Counted from the stretch's first letter, positions 1-9,373 are shown. The stretch: DNA of 64,000 nucleotides from Pseudochrobactrum saccharolyticum (GCF_008801715.1 NZ_VZPG01000001.1:868001-932000); one strand, 5' to 3'. Notes: generated by a model from the sequence alone, not told the origin. Program-made: numbers and translations.

Positions 1-858
1 GCGCTCGCTCTGACCGAAAACCAGACCATAACCACGGGTGAATTGCGGCGGGCGGGTTGCAGAACCGGCAAACTGGTTGACCATCTGACATTCGGTGACC
101 TGTATGCTGCCCAGCGATACCAGACCGCCGAGTTCCGGCACATCCAGTTCAACTTCAACTTCACCGATGCGGATTTCACCAACAAACGGATGGGTACGGC
201 CATAACCGCGCTGTGTGGAATAGCCCAGCGCCAGCAGGAAGCCTTCATCGCCACGTGCCAAAGCCTGCAAACGCAGATCGCGTTCCATCGGGAATGTCCA
301 CGGTTCGCGAGTCAGATCGCCCGGCACATGACCTTCCGGCATTTCGCCATCCGGCTCGATCATACCATTGGCACCGAGAATATCAGTCACGCGCGGCATA
401 GCTTCATTAACAACTTCATCATCGCGCTGCACACCTTGTGCCACCGGATGATCGCCAGCCATTTCAGGATCAAGCAGGCGGTGGGTGTAATCGAAGGTCG
501 GCCCCAGAAGCTGGCCGCCCGGCAGATCTTTAAAGGTTGCAGAAATGCGGCGCTCTGCCAGCATCTGCGCTGTGTCCAGCGGCTCGGAATAACCAAAGCG
601 CGGCAAGGTTGTGCGATAGGCACGCACCAGAAAAATCGCCTCGATCAGATCACCGCGCGATTGGCGGATTGCCAGCGCTGCCAGTTCACGGTCATAAAGC
701 GCACCCTCGGCCATAGCACGATCAACGGCCAGACCCAGCTGCTCCACGATCTGCTCCAGCTGCAAAGCCGGAACTGAGCGGTCACCACGGCGGCGGTCAC
801 CCAGCAACTGATGTGCATTCTGAATAGCGGCTTCACCGCCTTTAACTGCAACATACAT
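1..858 (-). CDS. phnI: C-P lyase core complex subunit PhnI (3' end beyond left edge)
   Basis: PhnI is a core subunit of the carbon-phosphorus lyase complex. With PhnG, PhnH and PhnL it transfers the phosphonate to ATP, displacing adenine, before PhnJ breaks the C-P bond in the cytoplasm. The frame reads without a stop from the ATG at 858 to base 1, giving 286 residues of a family usually about 355-370 long, so roughly the last fifth is missing. It begins MYVAVKGGEAAI and later shows the PhnI stretches TFDYTHRLLDPE and LALGYSTQRGYGRTHPF. It starts 3 bases after the phnH stop, so it is the third gene of a tightly packed operon. The remaining phnJKLMN genes are expected to the left but are not visible. 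Confidence 0.95.
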   Translation of the reverse strand, partial: MYVAVKGGEAAIQNAHQLLGDRRRGDRSVPALQLEQIVEQLGLAVDRAMAEGALYDRELAALAIRQSRGDLIEAIFLVRAYRTTLPRFGYSEPLDTAQMLAERRISATFKDLPGGQLLGPTFDYTHRLLDPEMAGDHPVAQGVQRDDEVVNEAMPRVTDILGANGMIEPDGEMPEGHVPGDLTREPWTFPMERDLRLQALARGDEGFLLALGYSTQRGYGRTHPFVGEIRIGEVEVELDVPELGGLVSLGSIQVTECQMVNQFAGSATRPPQFTRGYGLVFGQSER

Positions 859-861
859 GGT

Positions 862-1473
862 TCAATTTCCGTTTTTTATGAGTTTGGTACTGCGCGGCAG
901 TGCGGCAACAGTTTTTGGCGCTGCAAAAACCAGATCCACACCACGCGGGAACAAGGCCGTATTGGCCGCCCATTGTTCATTGAAACGTACCGGCAAAGCA
1001 CTTGGTGCAAATTCACGGACATGCTCAATGCCAGGCCCCTGAAGCTGCAAAGTCTGCGCACCTGCAAAGCCCTCGATCGCCATAACGATAGTGGCTGAGC
1101 GATCCGGATATTCTGATGTGCCTTTGGCGAAAACATCCAGTGGCGGCATCTGAGTAACATCGCTGACCAGCGCAAAATTCGCCTCACCAATTTCAGACAC
1201 CAGCTCAAAGCCAGTCTGAAATGCGAGCCATTCACGCACAGCGCTGCTTGCAGCCAGATGACTGTCGAGCCAGACCTTGGTGTCATGGTCAAACAATGCC
1301 TGCGCAATGGCACCGAGCTCCGGCGTCAGCGGCAATGGCGGTTGCGTCTCCGCCGTCAGCGGCTGGATGGTGCCCGGATTGGCCAGCGCATCCATCAATG
1401 CACGAAAGCAGGTCTGCGCATCATAAACGGCGTCAGTGAAACCACCTTCAAAAGCCTGATTATTAAAAGCCAT
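862..1473 (-). CDS. phnH: C-P lyase subunit PhnH
   Basis: PhnH is the dimeric subunit of the phosphonate C-P lyase core (PhnGHIJ). The 203-residue length is normal for the family. It opens MAFNNQAFEGGFTDAVYDAQ and contains FRALMDALANPGTIQPL, a typical PhnH N-terminal stretch, and later LQLQGPGIEHV. It has no catalytic motif of its own and acts as part of the complex. Its ATG overlaps the phnG stop as TAATG, and phnI follows after 3 bases, which indicates translational coupling in one transcript driven from the phnF-phnG intergenic region. Confidence 0.95.
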   Translation of the reverse strand: MAFNNQAFEGGFTDAVYDAQTCFRALMDALANPGTIQPLTAETQPPLPLTPELGAIAQALFDHDTKVWLDSHLAASSAVREWLAFQTGFELVSEIGEANFALVSDVTQMPPLDVFAKGTSEYPDRSATIVMAIEGFAGAQTLQLQGPGIEHVREFAPSALPVRFNEQWAANTALFPRGVDLVFAAPKTVAALPRSTKLIKNGN

Positions 1474-1961
1474 TAGTCGTCTCCCCGAACCATGGTGAAG
1501 AAGTCCACTTTCGTTGCCGCGGCTTCACGGCGACGCTGGGTGCTACGAACATCAAGACGCTGTGCAATTTTCTGCAACAGATCACGCTCAACAGCCTCAC
1601 GGCTCTGCGGTGCCTGCCACAAAGCATCGGCAATCGCTGCCAGACGCGCTTTTTCATGATCGCGTCCCAGCGCATAGGAGTGACCGACCAAACCTTCCGA
1701 GGAAGTACCGGACGACACACGCACAGTCGCACGGGTCACTGTCGTTTCGCCCAGATTGAACGGTGCTCCGCCACCGCCGATACGGCCGCGCACCATCACC
1801 AGTCCGGTTTCAGGGCCGCGCAGCACATCAACCTGTGGCTGCTCTGCCTGATTACTCCAGAAGGAAGCCAGCTCCTTCAATTCCGCCTTTGCCAGCAAAG
1901 CGGCAACTTTGCGCCGTTCGCCTTGCAGCTTTTCGGGTAAATTCTCGGTTTTATTCTTCAT
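1473..1961 (-). CDS. phnG: C-P lyase subunit PhnG
   Basis: PhnG is the small subunit of the C-P lyase core, acting with PhnI in forming the ribose-5-triphosphate phosphonate intermediate. The protein contains the family signature ETGLVMVRGRIGGGGAPFNLGE and GHSYALGRDHEKARLAAIADAL. I chose the ATG at 1961 (MKNKTE). An in-frame GTG three codons upstream (1970) is equally possible because neither has a strong ribosome-binding site. It is the first gene of the visible phn operon, divergent from phnF, and its stop overlaps the phnH start by one base. Control by PhnF, repressing in the absence of phosphonate or under phosphate sufficiency, is inferred from the layout. Confidence 0.94.
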   Translation of the reverse strand: MKNKTENLPEKLQGERRKVAALLAKAELKELASFWSNQAEQPQVDVLRGPETGLVMVRGRIGGGGAPFNLGETTVTRATVRVSSGTSSEGLVGHSYALGRDHEKARLAAIADALWQAPQSREAVERDLLQKIAQRLDVRSTQRRREAAATKVDFFTMVRGDD

Positions 1962-1987
1962 TTGACACACCGCTCTAAATTGTCTAT

Positions 1988-1999
1988 TTATCTATACAA
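1988..1999. promoter_or_regulatory. Candidate PhnF/GntR operator in the phnG-phnF intergenic region
   Basis: Read on the minus strand this is TTGTATAGATAA, which fits the GT-N-TA-N-AC core of HutC-type GntR operators with one mismatch. It is flanked by TGTCTA at 1981-1986 and TAGACA at 2001-2006, an inverted pair around the same centre. It lies between the divergent phnG and phnF starts, where a shared operator is expected. Assignment to PhnF is inference. Confidence 0.5.
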
Positions 2000-2072
2000 C
2001 TAGACATTAATTATTGTCTTAAACGCTCTTAGTGACAAGCGCATGACAATCAGCGGGGCTGCGGCAAATTAA

Positions 2073-2831
2073 ATGGCAGAGACAACAAAAATCGCCCGAA
2101 ACAGCGGTGTGGCCGTCTGGCGGCAGATTGCCGATGAAATTCGCAGGGAAATTAAACACGGACATTTCAAGCGCGGTGAAAAGCTGCCGCCGGAAATGAC
2201 ACTGGCTGCCCGCTTCGGCGTCAACCGCCATACGGTGCGCAGTGCCATTGCGGCTTTGACACAGGAAGGCGTGTTACGGGCTGAGCAAGGGCGCGGTACA
2301 TTTATCGCCAATGCCAAACGCCTGACCTATCCCATCAGCAAGCGCACCCGCATGTCCACCAGTCTGGCCGAACAGATCACGCAGCAGGAACGCGTCATCC
2401 TCTCGCACAGGATTGAAAAGCCCTCAGCCGAGGTCGCCCATGCTTTGCAGCTTAGTGATGAAAATGCGCAGGTGCATTATTTTGAAACCCTGTCCATTGC
2501 TGATGGTCAGCCGGTTTCCATGTCCGATAGCTGGTTTGACCAACAGCGTTTTCCGCAATTTGATGAATTTTACAAGGCCAGCGGCTCAGTCACAAAAGCA
2601 CTGAAGCAATCGGGCGTTGAGGATTATTTCCGCAAATCCACACTGATTTCCGCACAGCACGCCAACGGACAGGATCTGCTGCACCTGAAACTCACACCGG
2701 GGGCGATTGTGCTCACGGCGCAGTCGGTCAATGTCGATACCAATGGCGTGCCGGTGGAATATTCAGCAACACGCTTTGCGGCTGACCGCATGGAATTTTC
2801 TATCGAGAGCATGTCGCTCAATGAAGAATAA
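2073..2831 (+). CDS. phnF: GntR/HutC-family phosphonate regulator PhnF
   Basis: A 252-residue transcription regulator with an N-terminal GntR winged helix-turn-helix (about residues 12-80, including EKLPPEMTLAARFGVNRHTVRSAI and the wing EQGRGTFI) and a C-terminal UTRA ligand domain (about 100-245), which is the HutC arrangement. PhnF proteins sit next to C-P lyase operons and respond to phosphonates or phosphate state. Here the gene diverges from phnG, with a palindromic site between them. The ATG at 2073 gives a normal family length. The phosphonate role rests mainly on the neighbouring phnGHI. Confidence 0.9.
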   Translation: MAETTKIARNSGVAVWRQIADEIRREIKHGHFKRGEKLPPEMTLAARFGVNRHTVRSAIAALTQEGVLRAEQGRGTFIANAKRLTYPISKRTRMSTSLAEQITQQERVILSHRIEKPSAEVAHALQLSDENAQVHYFETLSIADGQPVSMSDSWFDQQRFPQFDEFYKASGSVTKALKQSGVEDYFRKSTLISAQHANGQDLLHLKLTPGAIVLTAQSVNVDTNGVPVEYSATRFAADRMEFSIESMSLNEE

Positions 2832-2903
2832 AAACTATTGCCTGCATTAAGTTTCTGTCGTTAGCTGCGGCCTGTTCATAATTCCAGCCACAGGATCAGC
2901 AGC

Positions 2904-4355
2904 ATGGCATTTTATCTCGGTCTTGACCTCGGCACGTCCGGCCTCAAAGCACTGCTGATTGATGAAGAGCAGAAAATTATCGCTTCTGCCCATGCAGAGC
3001 TCCATGTCTCCCGCCCGCATCAAAGCTGGTCAGAACAACAGCCGCAAGACTGGATAAAAGCCGCAGAAGCAGCAATCACCCGGCTAAAAGCGGAACATGG
3101 CACTGCGCTTTCGAATGTGCGTGGTATCGGCCTTTCCGGTCAGATGCATGGCGCGGTTCTGCTGGATGAGCAGGATCAAGTGTTGCGCCCCGCCATTCTC
3201 TGGAATGATACACGCAGCCATACCCAAGCTGCGCAACTGGATTCTGATCCGCAATTCCGCGCGCTCACCGGCAATATTGTCTTTCCGGGCTTTACCGCAC
3301 CGAAATTGCTTTGGGTGAAGGACAATGAACCGGAGATTTTCGCCCGCATAAAAAAGATCCTGCTACCGAAAGATTATCTGCGTCTGTGGCTGACCGGCGA
3401 GCATGTCAGTGAAATGTCCGATGCTTCCGGCACATCATGGCTCGATGTGGCACAACGCAAATGGTCGGCTGACCTGCTGGCAGCAACAGAGCTTGATGAA
3501 AGCCAGATGCCGCGCCTTGTAGAAGGCACAGATGTCTCCGGCACATTGCGCGCAGAGCTGTGCCAGCAATGGGGCATGGCATCGAATGTAGCAGTTGCCG
3601 GTGGTGCCGGAGATAATGCGGCATCGGCCTGTGGTATCGGCACAGTGAAAGCCGGACAGGCCTTTGCCTCGCTCGGCACATCCGGTGTGTTATTTGCCGC
3701 CAATGACAGTTTTCTGCCGCGTCCTGATAGTGCCGTTCATGCCTTCTGCCATGCTCTGCCGCAGACATGGCACCAGATGGGCGTTATCCTCTCCGCGACC
3801 GATGCCCTGAACTGGTACAGCACCATCACCGGCCATGAAGCTGCGGCGCTGACGCAGGAGCTCGGCGATGATCTGCTGGCACCGTCAGGAGTAACTTTCC
3901 TGCCTTATCTTTCCGGCGAGCGCACCCCGCATAATGACAGCCTGATCCGCGGTAGTTTCACAGGGCTAAGCCATAGCGACAATCGTGTGGCACTCACTCA
4001 AGCCGTGCTTGAAGGCGTGGCTTTCGCCTTCCGCGACAATCTGGAAGCTCTGGCAAAAGCCGGTACACAGCTTGAAAGTGTCATGGCTATCGGCGGCGGC
4101 TCACGCTCGGCCTATTGGCTAAAAGCACTGGCAACCGCACTGAATATGCCGGTTCACTTGCCTGCCGATGGTGATTTCGGCGCGGCTTTCGGGGCAGCAC
4201 GGCTTGGACTGATTGCGGCGGAAAAGGCCGATGCGCTGGCTATTTGCACCGCTCCGCAGATTATCAAAACCATTGAGCCGGATCAAAAACTTCATGCGGC
4301 TTATGAGGCAGCCTATCAACGCTATACCGCGCTTTATCAGGCATTAAAGCCGTAA
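2904..4355 (+). CDS. xylB: Xylulokinase (FGGY carbohydrate kinase)
   Basis: Phosphorylates D-xylulose with ATP to xylulose 5-phosphate, feeding the pentose phosphate pathway. The 483-residue protein has the two FGGY domains. N-terminal features are GLDLGTSGLKALLID (about 6-20), the xylulokinase-type GLSGQMHGAVLLD (about 76-88) and the catalytic-Asp segment AGGAGDNAASACGIG (Asp near 233). C-terminal features are LSGERTPHND and AIGGGSRSAYWLKALA. No xylA, sugar transporter or regulator adjoins it, so it may serve a pathway encoded elsewhere. Its 3' end overlaps the convergent ABC ATPase gene by 12 bases. Specificity for another ketose is possible but the signature favours xylulose. Confidence 0.88.
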   Translation: MAFYLGLDLGTSGLKALLIDEEQKIIASAHAELHVSRPHQSWSEQQPQDWIKAAEAAITRLKAEHGTALSNVRGIGLSGQMHGAVLLDEQDQVLRPAILWNDTRSHTQAAQLDSDPQFRALTGNIVFPGFTAPKLLWVKDNEPEIFARIKKILLPKDYLRLWLTGEHVSEMSDASGTSWLDVAQRKWSADLLAATELDESQMPRLVEGTDVSGTLRAELCQQWGMASNVAVAGGAGDNAASACGIGTVKAGQAFASLGTSGVLFAANDSFLPRPDSAVHAFCHALPQTWHQMGVILSATDALNWYSTITGHEAAALTQELGDDLLAPSGVTFLPYLSGERTPHNDSLIRGSFTGLSHSDNRVALTQAVLEGVAFAFRDNLEALAKAGTQLESVMAIGGGSRSAYWLKALATALNMPVHLPADGDFGAAFGAARLGLIAAEKADALAICTAPQIIKTIEPDQKLHAAYEAAYQRYTALYQALKP

Positions 4356-5117
4356 AGCCTCAAAAGCGAGTTTCGGCACGGCATCAACCAGTTGCCGTGT
4401 CGGCTCGGTCAGCGGGTTTTGCAGCACTGTATCCGGCACACCCTGTTCAACAATCTCGCCCTCATGCAACACCAGCATCCGGTCACAGAAAGCCCGTACC
4501 AGTGCCAGATCATGCGATATAAACAGATAGGCAATGCCATTTTCGCGCTGTAAATCGGCCAGAAGATTAAGAATTTTCGCACGCACAGATACGTCCAAAG
4601 CCGATACCGGCTCATCCAGCACGATCAGATCAGGTTTGCACAAAATGGCACGGGCAATGGCCACACGCTGGCGCTGGCCGCCAGAGAGTTCGCGCGGGTA
4701 GCGGTCAGCCATATCCGCTGTCAGACCAACCCGTTGCAAGACTTCAGCAATTTGCTGGTTCGTATGCTGCTGACTACCATGCAAAACCAGCGGCACCTGC
4801 AAAATCCGGCTGATCGTATGGCGCGGGTTGAAAGCCGCTAAAGGGTCCTGAAACACCATCTGGAATTGAGCCCGTTTTTCCCGCAGCGCACTGCCCTGAA
4901 GGGCTGTAATATCAGTGCCGTTGAGGATGATCTTACCACTGTCCGGCTCGTTCAACCGCATAATCAATCGCGCCAAAGTGCTTTTACCAGAGCCGGAACG
5001 CCCGACCAGCGCCAGTGTCTCACCGGCATGAAGCGTGAGATTGATATTTTTCAAACCTTTTGAAGGGTCTTTGCCAAAGGCCTTGTTAAGACCGGCAATC
5101 TGCAAAACCTCGCTCAT
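4344..5117 (-). CDS. ABC transporter ATP-binding protein, DppF/OppF type
   Basis: One of two ATPases powering a peptide/nickel-class (PepT family) importer. The 257 residues carry Walker A GRSGSGKST (about 38-46), a Q-loop MVFQDP, the signature LSGGQRQR (about 144-151) and Walker B LIVLDEPVSALD with an H-loop in ISHDL. It is the last gene of the six-gene operon beginning with the aminotransferase at 10492, and its ATG overlaps the upstream ATPase stop by 4 bases. It lacks the oligopeptide/dipeptide C-terminal extension seen in many OppF proteins. The substrate is not known from sequence. Confidence 0.9.
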   Translation of the reverse strand: MSEVLQIAGLNKAFGKDPSKGLKNINLTLHAGETLALVGRSGSGKSTLARLIMRLNEPDSGKIILNGTDITALQGSALREKRAQFQMVFQDPLAAFNPRHTISRILQVPLVLHGSQQHTNQQIAEVLQRVGLTADMADRYPRELSGGQRQRVAIARAILCKPDLIVLDEPVSALDVSVRAKILNLLADLQRENGIAYLFISHDLALVRAFCDRMLVLHEGEIVEQGVPDTVLQNPLTEPTRQLVDAVPKLAFEALRL

Positions 5118-5908
5118 AGCGCACCGTCAATCTCAGGCAGACGCGGCTGCTTTTCCCAGTCCAGTCCGATATGGGTTGCCAGCAAAGCTTTGGTATAATC
5201 ATGCTGCGGTGCGGTGATCACCTGTTCAGCCGTGCCGATTTCCACCAGCTCCCCGCGATAAAGCATCGCAATTCTATCGGCCAGTTGTGAGGCCAACGCG
5301 ATATCATGGGTCACAAACAGCATTGTCAGTCCTTGCGCGCGCACCAGACCATCCAGCAATTGCGCCACATGATTTTGCACCACCGTGTCCAGCGCACTGG
5401 TCGGCTCGTCTGCGATCAGCAATTGCGGCTGTGCAGCCAAAGCTGCAGCAATGGCAATACGCTGTTTCTGCCCGCCTGAGAACTCATGCGGGTAGCTGCG
5501 TATGCGCTGCTGACTGTCCGCAATCTGCACCTGCTGCATCAGTTCTGCCGCTCTTAGACGTGCTTCAGTCCACGAGATTTTAAGATGCGTGACGATCACT
5601 TCCGCAATCTGGTCTCCCACCCGCATCATCGGATCGAGCGAGCCGTCAGGATCCTGAAACACCACGCCGATATCGCGACCGGCACGCGGCTCATGCGCTA
5701 AAGCCGGAAAGCGGATTGTACCGCCAAGTGTTGCTATGGCAGGCAAGAGACCGGCAATCGCCATAGCCAATGTGGTTTTGCCGGAACCGCTCTCACCAAT
5801 CAGCGCCAGTCTTTCACCTTGCTTTAGCTCAAAACTAACAGGGTGCAGCACAGTTTGCACACCATAGCGAACCGTCAAATCCTGTACAGCAAGAAAGACA
5901 TCAGACAT
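5114..5908 (-). CDS. ABC transporter ATP-binding protein, DppD/OppD type
   Basis: The second ATPase of the PepT-family importer, partner of the protein encoded just downstream. The 264 residues show Walker A GESGSGKTT (about 37-45), the Q-loop segment GVVFQDPDGSLDP, signature FSGGQKQR and Walker B LLIADEPTSALD, with the switch His in VTHDI. The start overlaps the DppC-like gene by 8 bases and the end overlaps the DppF-like gene by 4, so all are co-translated. The usual heterodimer of DppD and DppF at the inner face of the membrane is expected. Confidence 0.9.
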   Translation of the reverse strand: MSDVFLAVQDLTVRYGVQTVLHPVSFELKQGERLALIGESGSGKTTLAMAIAGLLPAIATLGGTIRFPALAHEPRAGRDIGVVFQDPDGSLDPMMRVGDQIAEVIVTHLKISWTEARLRAAELMQQVQIADSQQRIRSYPHEFSGGQKQRIAIAAALAAQPQLLIADEPTSALDTVVQNHVAQLLDGLVRAQGLTMLFVTHDIALASQLADRIAMLYRGELVEIGTAEQVITAPQHDYTKALLATHIGLDWEKQPRLPEIDGAL

Positions 5909-6731
5909 TGCTACGCTCCCTCTCTGATGATGGGCGACGCGTCAGCGCCTGTCCGGTGAGATGCACGGCAAGAACGGTGACCACCAAGGCCAGCCCCGGA
6001 ATGATGGAAAGATAAGGAGCAGAGCGCAGCACGCTGCGTCCTTCGGCAATCATAGTGCCCCATGTCACGCTGTTCGGATCGCCAAAGCCTAAGAAGGCCA
6101 GTGAGGCTTCAATCAGAATAGCCGCCGCGACCGAAACGGCTGCCAGCGATGTCGCGGGTCCAAAAGCATTGGGCAGGATTTCCCGAAAGGCAATAGAGAA
6201 CGGCCCCTGCCCCAGCGTGCGGGCAGCGGCGACGAAATCGCGCTCACGTAAGGACAGCACTTCAGCCCGTGTCACCCGCGCAGCCTGCGTCCAGCTGCCA
6301 ATGCTGATTGCAATAATCAATGTCGGAATGCTCGGCCCCAGCACATTGATCATCGCCAGCGCCAGCAAAAAGCCCGGCACAGTCTGAAACGCCTCAGTGA
6401 TCCGCATCAAAACATTATCGGCAAAACCGCCGAGAAAACCAGCCAATGCGCCGATCAGACTACCGGCAATCAGCGCAGCGGCTGCGGAACTCAGCGCCAC
6501 CAGCAGAGTCGTCCGTGCACCATGAAACAGTCCCGCCAGCACATCGCGCCCCAGCCGGTCTGTACCGAGCCAATGAGCGGTATTAGTGAATGGCCGGATC
6601 AGCGGTTCTCCGGCAATCGCCAGCGGATCACCGGCAAACAGTAACGGTGCAGACAGCGCCATCAGCCCTAAAAGCATAAGAAGACCAATACCGGCTTTAC
6701 CTTGTCTGTCCAAAGTCTGAAAAAACGTCAT
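5901..6731 (-). CDS. ABC transporter permease, DppC type
   Basis: An inner-membrane permease subunit of the PepT-class importer with about six membrane segments in 276 residues. Visible family features are the N-terminal LGTDRLGRDVLAGLFHGARTTL block typical of DppC/OppC and the cytoplasmic EAA loop near ARTLGQGPFSIAFREILPNA, which docks onto the ATPases. It overlaps the DppB-like gene by 4 bases and the DppD-like gene by 8. The substrate is inferred only from the operon and remains open. Confidence 0.9.
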   Translation of the reverse strand: MTFFQTLDRQGKAGIGLLMLLGLMALSAPLLFAGDPLAIAGEPLIRPFTNTAHWLGTDRLGRDVLAGLFHGARTTLLVALSSAAAALIAGSLIGALAGFLGGFADNVLMRITEAFQTVPGFLLALAMINVLGPSIPTLIIAISIGSWTQAARVTRAEVLSLRERDFVAAARTLGQGPFSIAFREILPNAFGPATSLAAVSVAAAILIEASLAFLGFGDPNSVTWGTMIAEGRSVLRSAPYLSIIPGLALVVTVLAVHLTGQALTRRPSSERERSNV

Positions 6732-7699
6732 TGGCGCTGGCTCCGCACCCGCGGATCAAGCCGCGCATAGGCCAGATCAACCAGCAGATTGGCAATGATC
6801 ACTGCAAAAGCACCAAACAAAATAACACCAAGCAGCAAGGCCGTATCACGTTTGGCAACGGCCTCTGCCGCGAGACGTCCGAAACCCGGAATAGCAAAGA
6901 CACTCTCAATCACCACACTGCCGCCAAGCATCACACCGGCTTGCAGGCCTAACATTGTCACCACCGGTAAAACCGCATTACGGGCAATGTGCCGCCAGAT
7001 GATGCGGCGCGAAGAAATACCGCGGGCTTTAAGCGCCTGCACAAACATTTCCTGATGCAGATCGGCCATGCGATCCCGCATCAGCCGCAGATAGAGCGTG
7101 AGATAGACACTGGAAAGTGCCGCAACCGGCAAGATCAAATGGCGACTGATATCTGCCGTTCTGGCCAGTCCTGTTTTGCCGGACGCAATGGTTTCCAGCC
7201 CGCCGATTGGCAGCCAGCGCAATGTTACGCCGAAGATCACGATCAGCACCAAGCCCAGCCAGAAACCCGGCACGGCATAAAGCGCCAGTGAGGTCAGCGA
7301 TAACAACCGGTCACGTTTGGAATGCGGTTTGGCACCGGCCACGATGCCAAGCAGAGAACCTGCAAAGAATGCCAGAAATGTCGATACGCCCATCAGCAAT
7401 AATGTTGCCGGAAGCCGCTCCAGAATAACATCAAGCACCGGACGCTGAAAGGCCGAAGACCAGCCAAAATCGCCGGAGAACAGCGCCATGACATAGGCAA
7501 AGCACCGCTGCAACGGCCCCTGATCTAATCCCCATGACTGGCGCAAAGCTTCAAGCTGCTGCGCATCCGCCCCGCCCATCTGCGCCACATAAGCATCCAC
7601 AGCATCGCCGGGAGCAGCCTCCAGAATAAGGAAGCTACCCACCAGAACAATACCCAGAACCGGAAGGATACTGGCAAGACGACGGAGGAGAAACGGCAC
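6728..7699 (-). CDS. ABC transporter permease, DppB type
   Basis: The second inner-membrane permease of the PepT-class importer, 323 residues. It starts with the characteristic membrane segment FLLRRLASILPVLGIVLVGSFL and carries the EAA loop ALKARGISSRRIIWRHIARNA, followed by ESVFAIPGFGRLAAEAV, all typical of DppB/OppB/GsiC. It begins 6 bases after the binding-protein stop and overlaps the DppC-like gene by 4 bases. It pairs with that protein to form the translocation channel. Confidence 0.92.
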   Translation of the reverse strand: MPFLLRRLASILPVLGIVLVGSFLILEAAPGDAVDAYVAQMGGADAQQLEALRQSWGLDQGPLQRCFAYVMALFSGDFGWSSAFQRPVLDVILERLPATLLLMGVSTFLAFFAGSLLGIVAGAKPHSKRDRLLSLTSLALYAVPGFWLGLVLIVIFGVTLRWLPIGGLETIASGKTGLARTADISRHLILPVAALSSVYLTLYLRLMRDRMADLHQEMFVQALKARGISSRRIIWRHIARNAVLPVVTMLGLQAGVMLGGSVVIESVFAIPGFGRLAAEAVAKRDTALLLGVILFGAFAVIIANLLVDLAYARLDPRVRSQRQ

Positions 7700-7705
7700 T
7701 GATAT

Positions 7706-9349
7706 TTACTCTTGCAAACCGGTATTCGCCCAGCCGGAAACCGCCCAGCGCGGATTATCCGAGACATTCTGCACGCGTTCGCTGGCAACCGTAATGAACG
7801 AGAAATCCGCGACATTGATCAGCGGCAGGTCTTCTGCCACCAGACGTTGCAAATCCTGATAGATACCTGCACGCGCCTTATCATCAAGCGTCACCGCACC
7901 TTTAGCGATCAGTGCATCGACCGCATCATTCTTATAGCCATATTGATTGGTAAATGGCGCACCGGCAGGCAAGCCGCTCTGGAACAGCACTGTCGTCGAG
8001 ATTGCCGGATCGGAGCGATAAACCGGCGTAGCCACGGCAATATCAAAATCATGATCGGTATAGACCGCTTTGAGATGCGCCGGTGAATCATTGGCGACAA
8101 TCACTGCATCAATGCCGATTTTCACTAAAGCCTGACGCAGATAATCGCCGAATTGCTTGGTTTCATTGAAGAATGGTGCAGGCAGCAGCTTCAGCTTAAA
8201 GCGGAAACCGTCAGCGCCTTTTTTATAACCAGCTTCATCCAGCAGGCTTTCAGCCTTGGCAATATCAAAAGCATATTGCTGCGTATCCGGCGCATAGAAG
8301 ACCTTGTCAAAAGCCGGTACTGGCCCTGTCGCTGGCTTGGCATAACCAAGGAAAATCGTCTTGACCACAAAATCCTTATCAATCGCATGGGCGATAGCTT
8401 GGCGCACTTTCAGGTCAGCCAGTTCTTTGCGGCGATGATTAAGTTCCACACTGAGCTGATAGGTCAGTGCCTCATAACCATTGGCATAGACTTTCAGACC
8501 CGGCACTTTGGAAATTCGTTCCAGATCAGCCAGCGGCACCGCTGAGAAAGCAGCCAGCTGGATCTGATCTGCTTCCAAAGCATTACCCGCAGATGCACGA
8601 TCCGGCAGCACCTGATAGACAATCTCATCCAGCGCAGGTGCTTGTTTGTCCCAATAATTTTCATTGCGCTTCAGCAGGTAATATTCACCCGGCTTATGGT
8701 CGCCATAGACGAATGGCCCCGTGCCCACCAGTTTTTCATTAGCAGGGTTTTTCGCAATCTCTGTGCCTTCATAAAGATGTTTCGGCAGCACTGAAGTCAC
8801 CACCGGCAAGGCATTGCGGATCAGCTGAAACGGTGTCGGTTCGGAGAAGCGGAAGACAGCTGTATGCTCATCCGGTGTCTCAACGCTTTCCAGATTTTTG
8901 AAAACCGAGCGGCCGAGATTTTGCAGTTTCTTCCAGACTTCCAGCGCCGAAAAAGCCACATCGGCAGAGGTAAACGGCTTGCCGTCATGCCATGTCACGC
9001 CTTCGCGCAATTTGAACGTGGCCGACAACCCGTCTGCCGAGCCTTCCCAGCTGGTGGCCAGCAGCGGCTTCAAACCATCCGGATGCTGAGCATCAACATA
9101 AGACTGCTCGGCCAAAGTCTCGATAACCTTGCTCGCCACATAGAAAACGCCGTTTGAGGCGACAATTGCCGGATTAAGATTGGCCGGTTCGCTATCCGCG
9201 GCCACAACCAGACGACCACCGCGCACCGGCTCAACGGAGGCCTGTTTTTCAGCCGTTTGTGCGAAAGCAAAACGCGGCAGAACAGAAAGTGCTGCAAGAC
9301 CGGCAGTTCCTGCCAACAGAGCACGTCGATTAAGCGTCAATCTTGTCAT
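7706..9349 (-). CDS. Periplasmic solute-binding protein, family 5 (peptide/nickel type)
   Basis: Captures the substrate for the importer encoded downstream. The protein begins MTRLTLNRRALLAG, whose Arg-Arg pair before a hydrophobic run ending FAFAQ looks like a Tat signal, with cleavage near residue 31. The mature part has the SBP_bac_5 fold, including LREGVTWHDGKPFTSADVAFS, the hallmark of the family. I chose the ATG at 9349, preceded by GAGGGACAGG; an in-frame ATG seven codons upstream would shift the signal inward. Despite family 5 membership the ligand need not be a peptide. The operon's lead gene is a pyridoxamine-type aminotransferase, which suggests an amine or B6-related ligand, but only as a hypothesis. 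Confidence 0.9.
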   Translation of the reverse strand: MTRLTLNRRALLAGTAGLAALSVLPRFAFAQTAEKQASVEPVRGGRLVVAADSEPANLNPAIVASNGVFYVASKVIETLAEQSYVDAQHPDGLKPLLATSWEGSADGLSATFKLREGVTWHDGKPFTSADVAFSALEVWKKLQNLGRSVFKNLESVETPDEHTAVFRFSEPTPFQLIRNALPVVTSVLPKHLYEGTEIAKNPANEKLVGTGPFVYGDHKPGEYYLLKRNENYWDKQAPALDEIVYQVLPDRASAGNALEADQIQLAAFSAVPLADLERISKVPGLKVYANGYEALTYQLSVELNHRRKELADLKVRQAIAHAIDKDFVVKTIFLGYAKPATGPVPAFDKVFYAPDTQQYAFDIAKAESLLDEAGYKKGADGFRFKLKLLPAPFFNETKQFGDYLRQALVKIGIDAVIVANDSPAHLKAVYTDHDFDIAVATPVYRSDPAISTTVLFQSGLPAGAPFTNQYGYKNDAVDALIAKGAVTLDDKARAGIYQDLQRLVAEDLPLINVADFSFITVASERVQNVSDNPRWAVSGWANTGLQE

Positions 9350-9373
9350 AATAACCTGTCCCTCTGTCACGGA

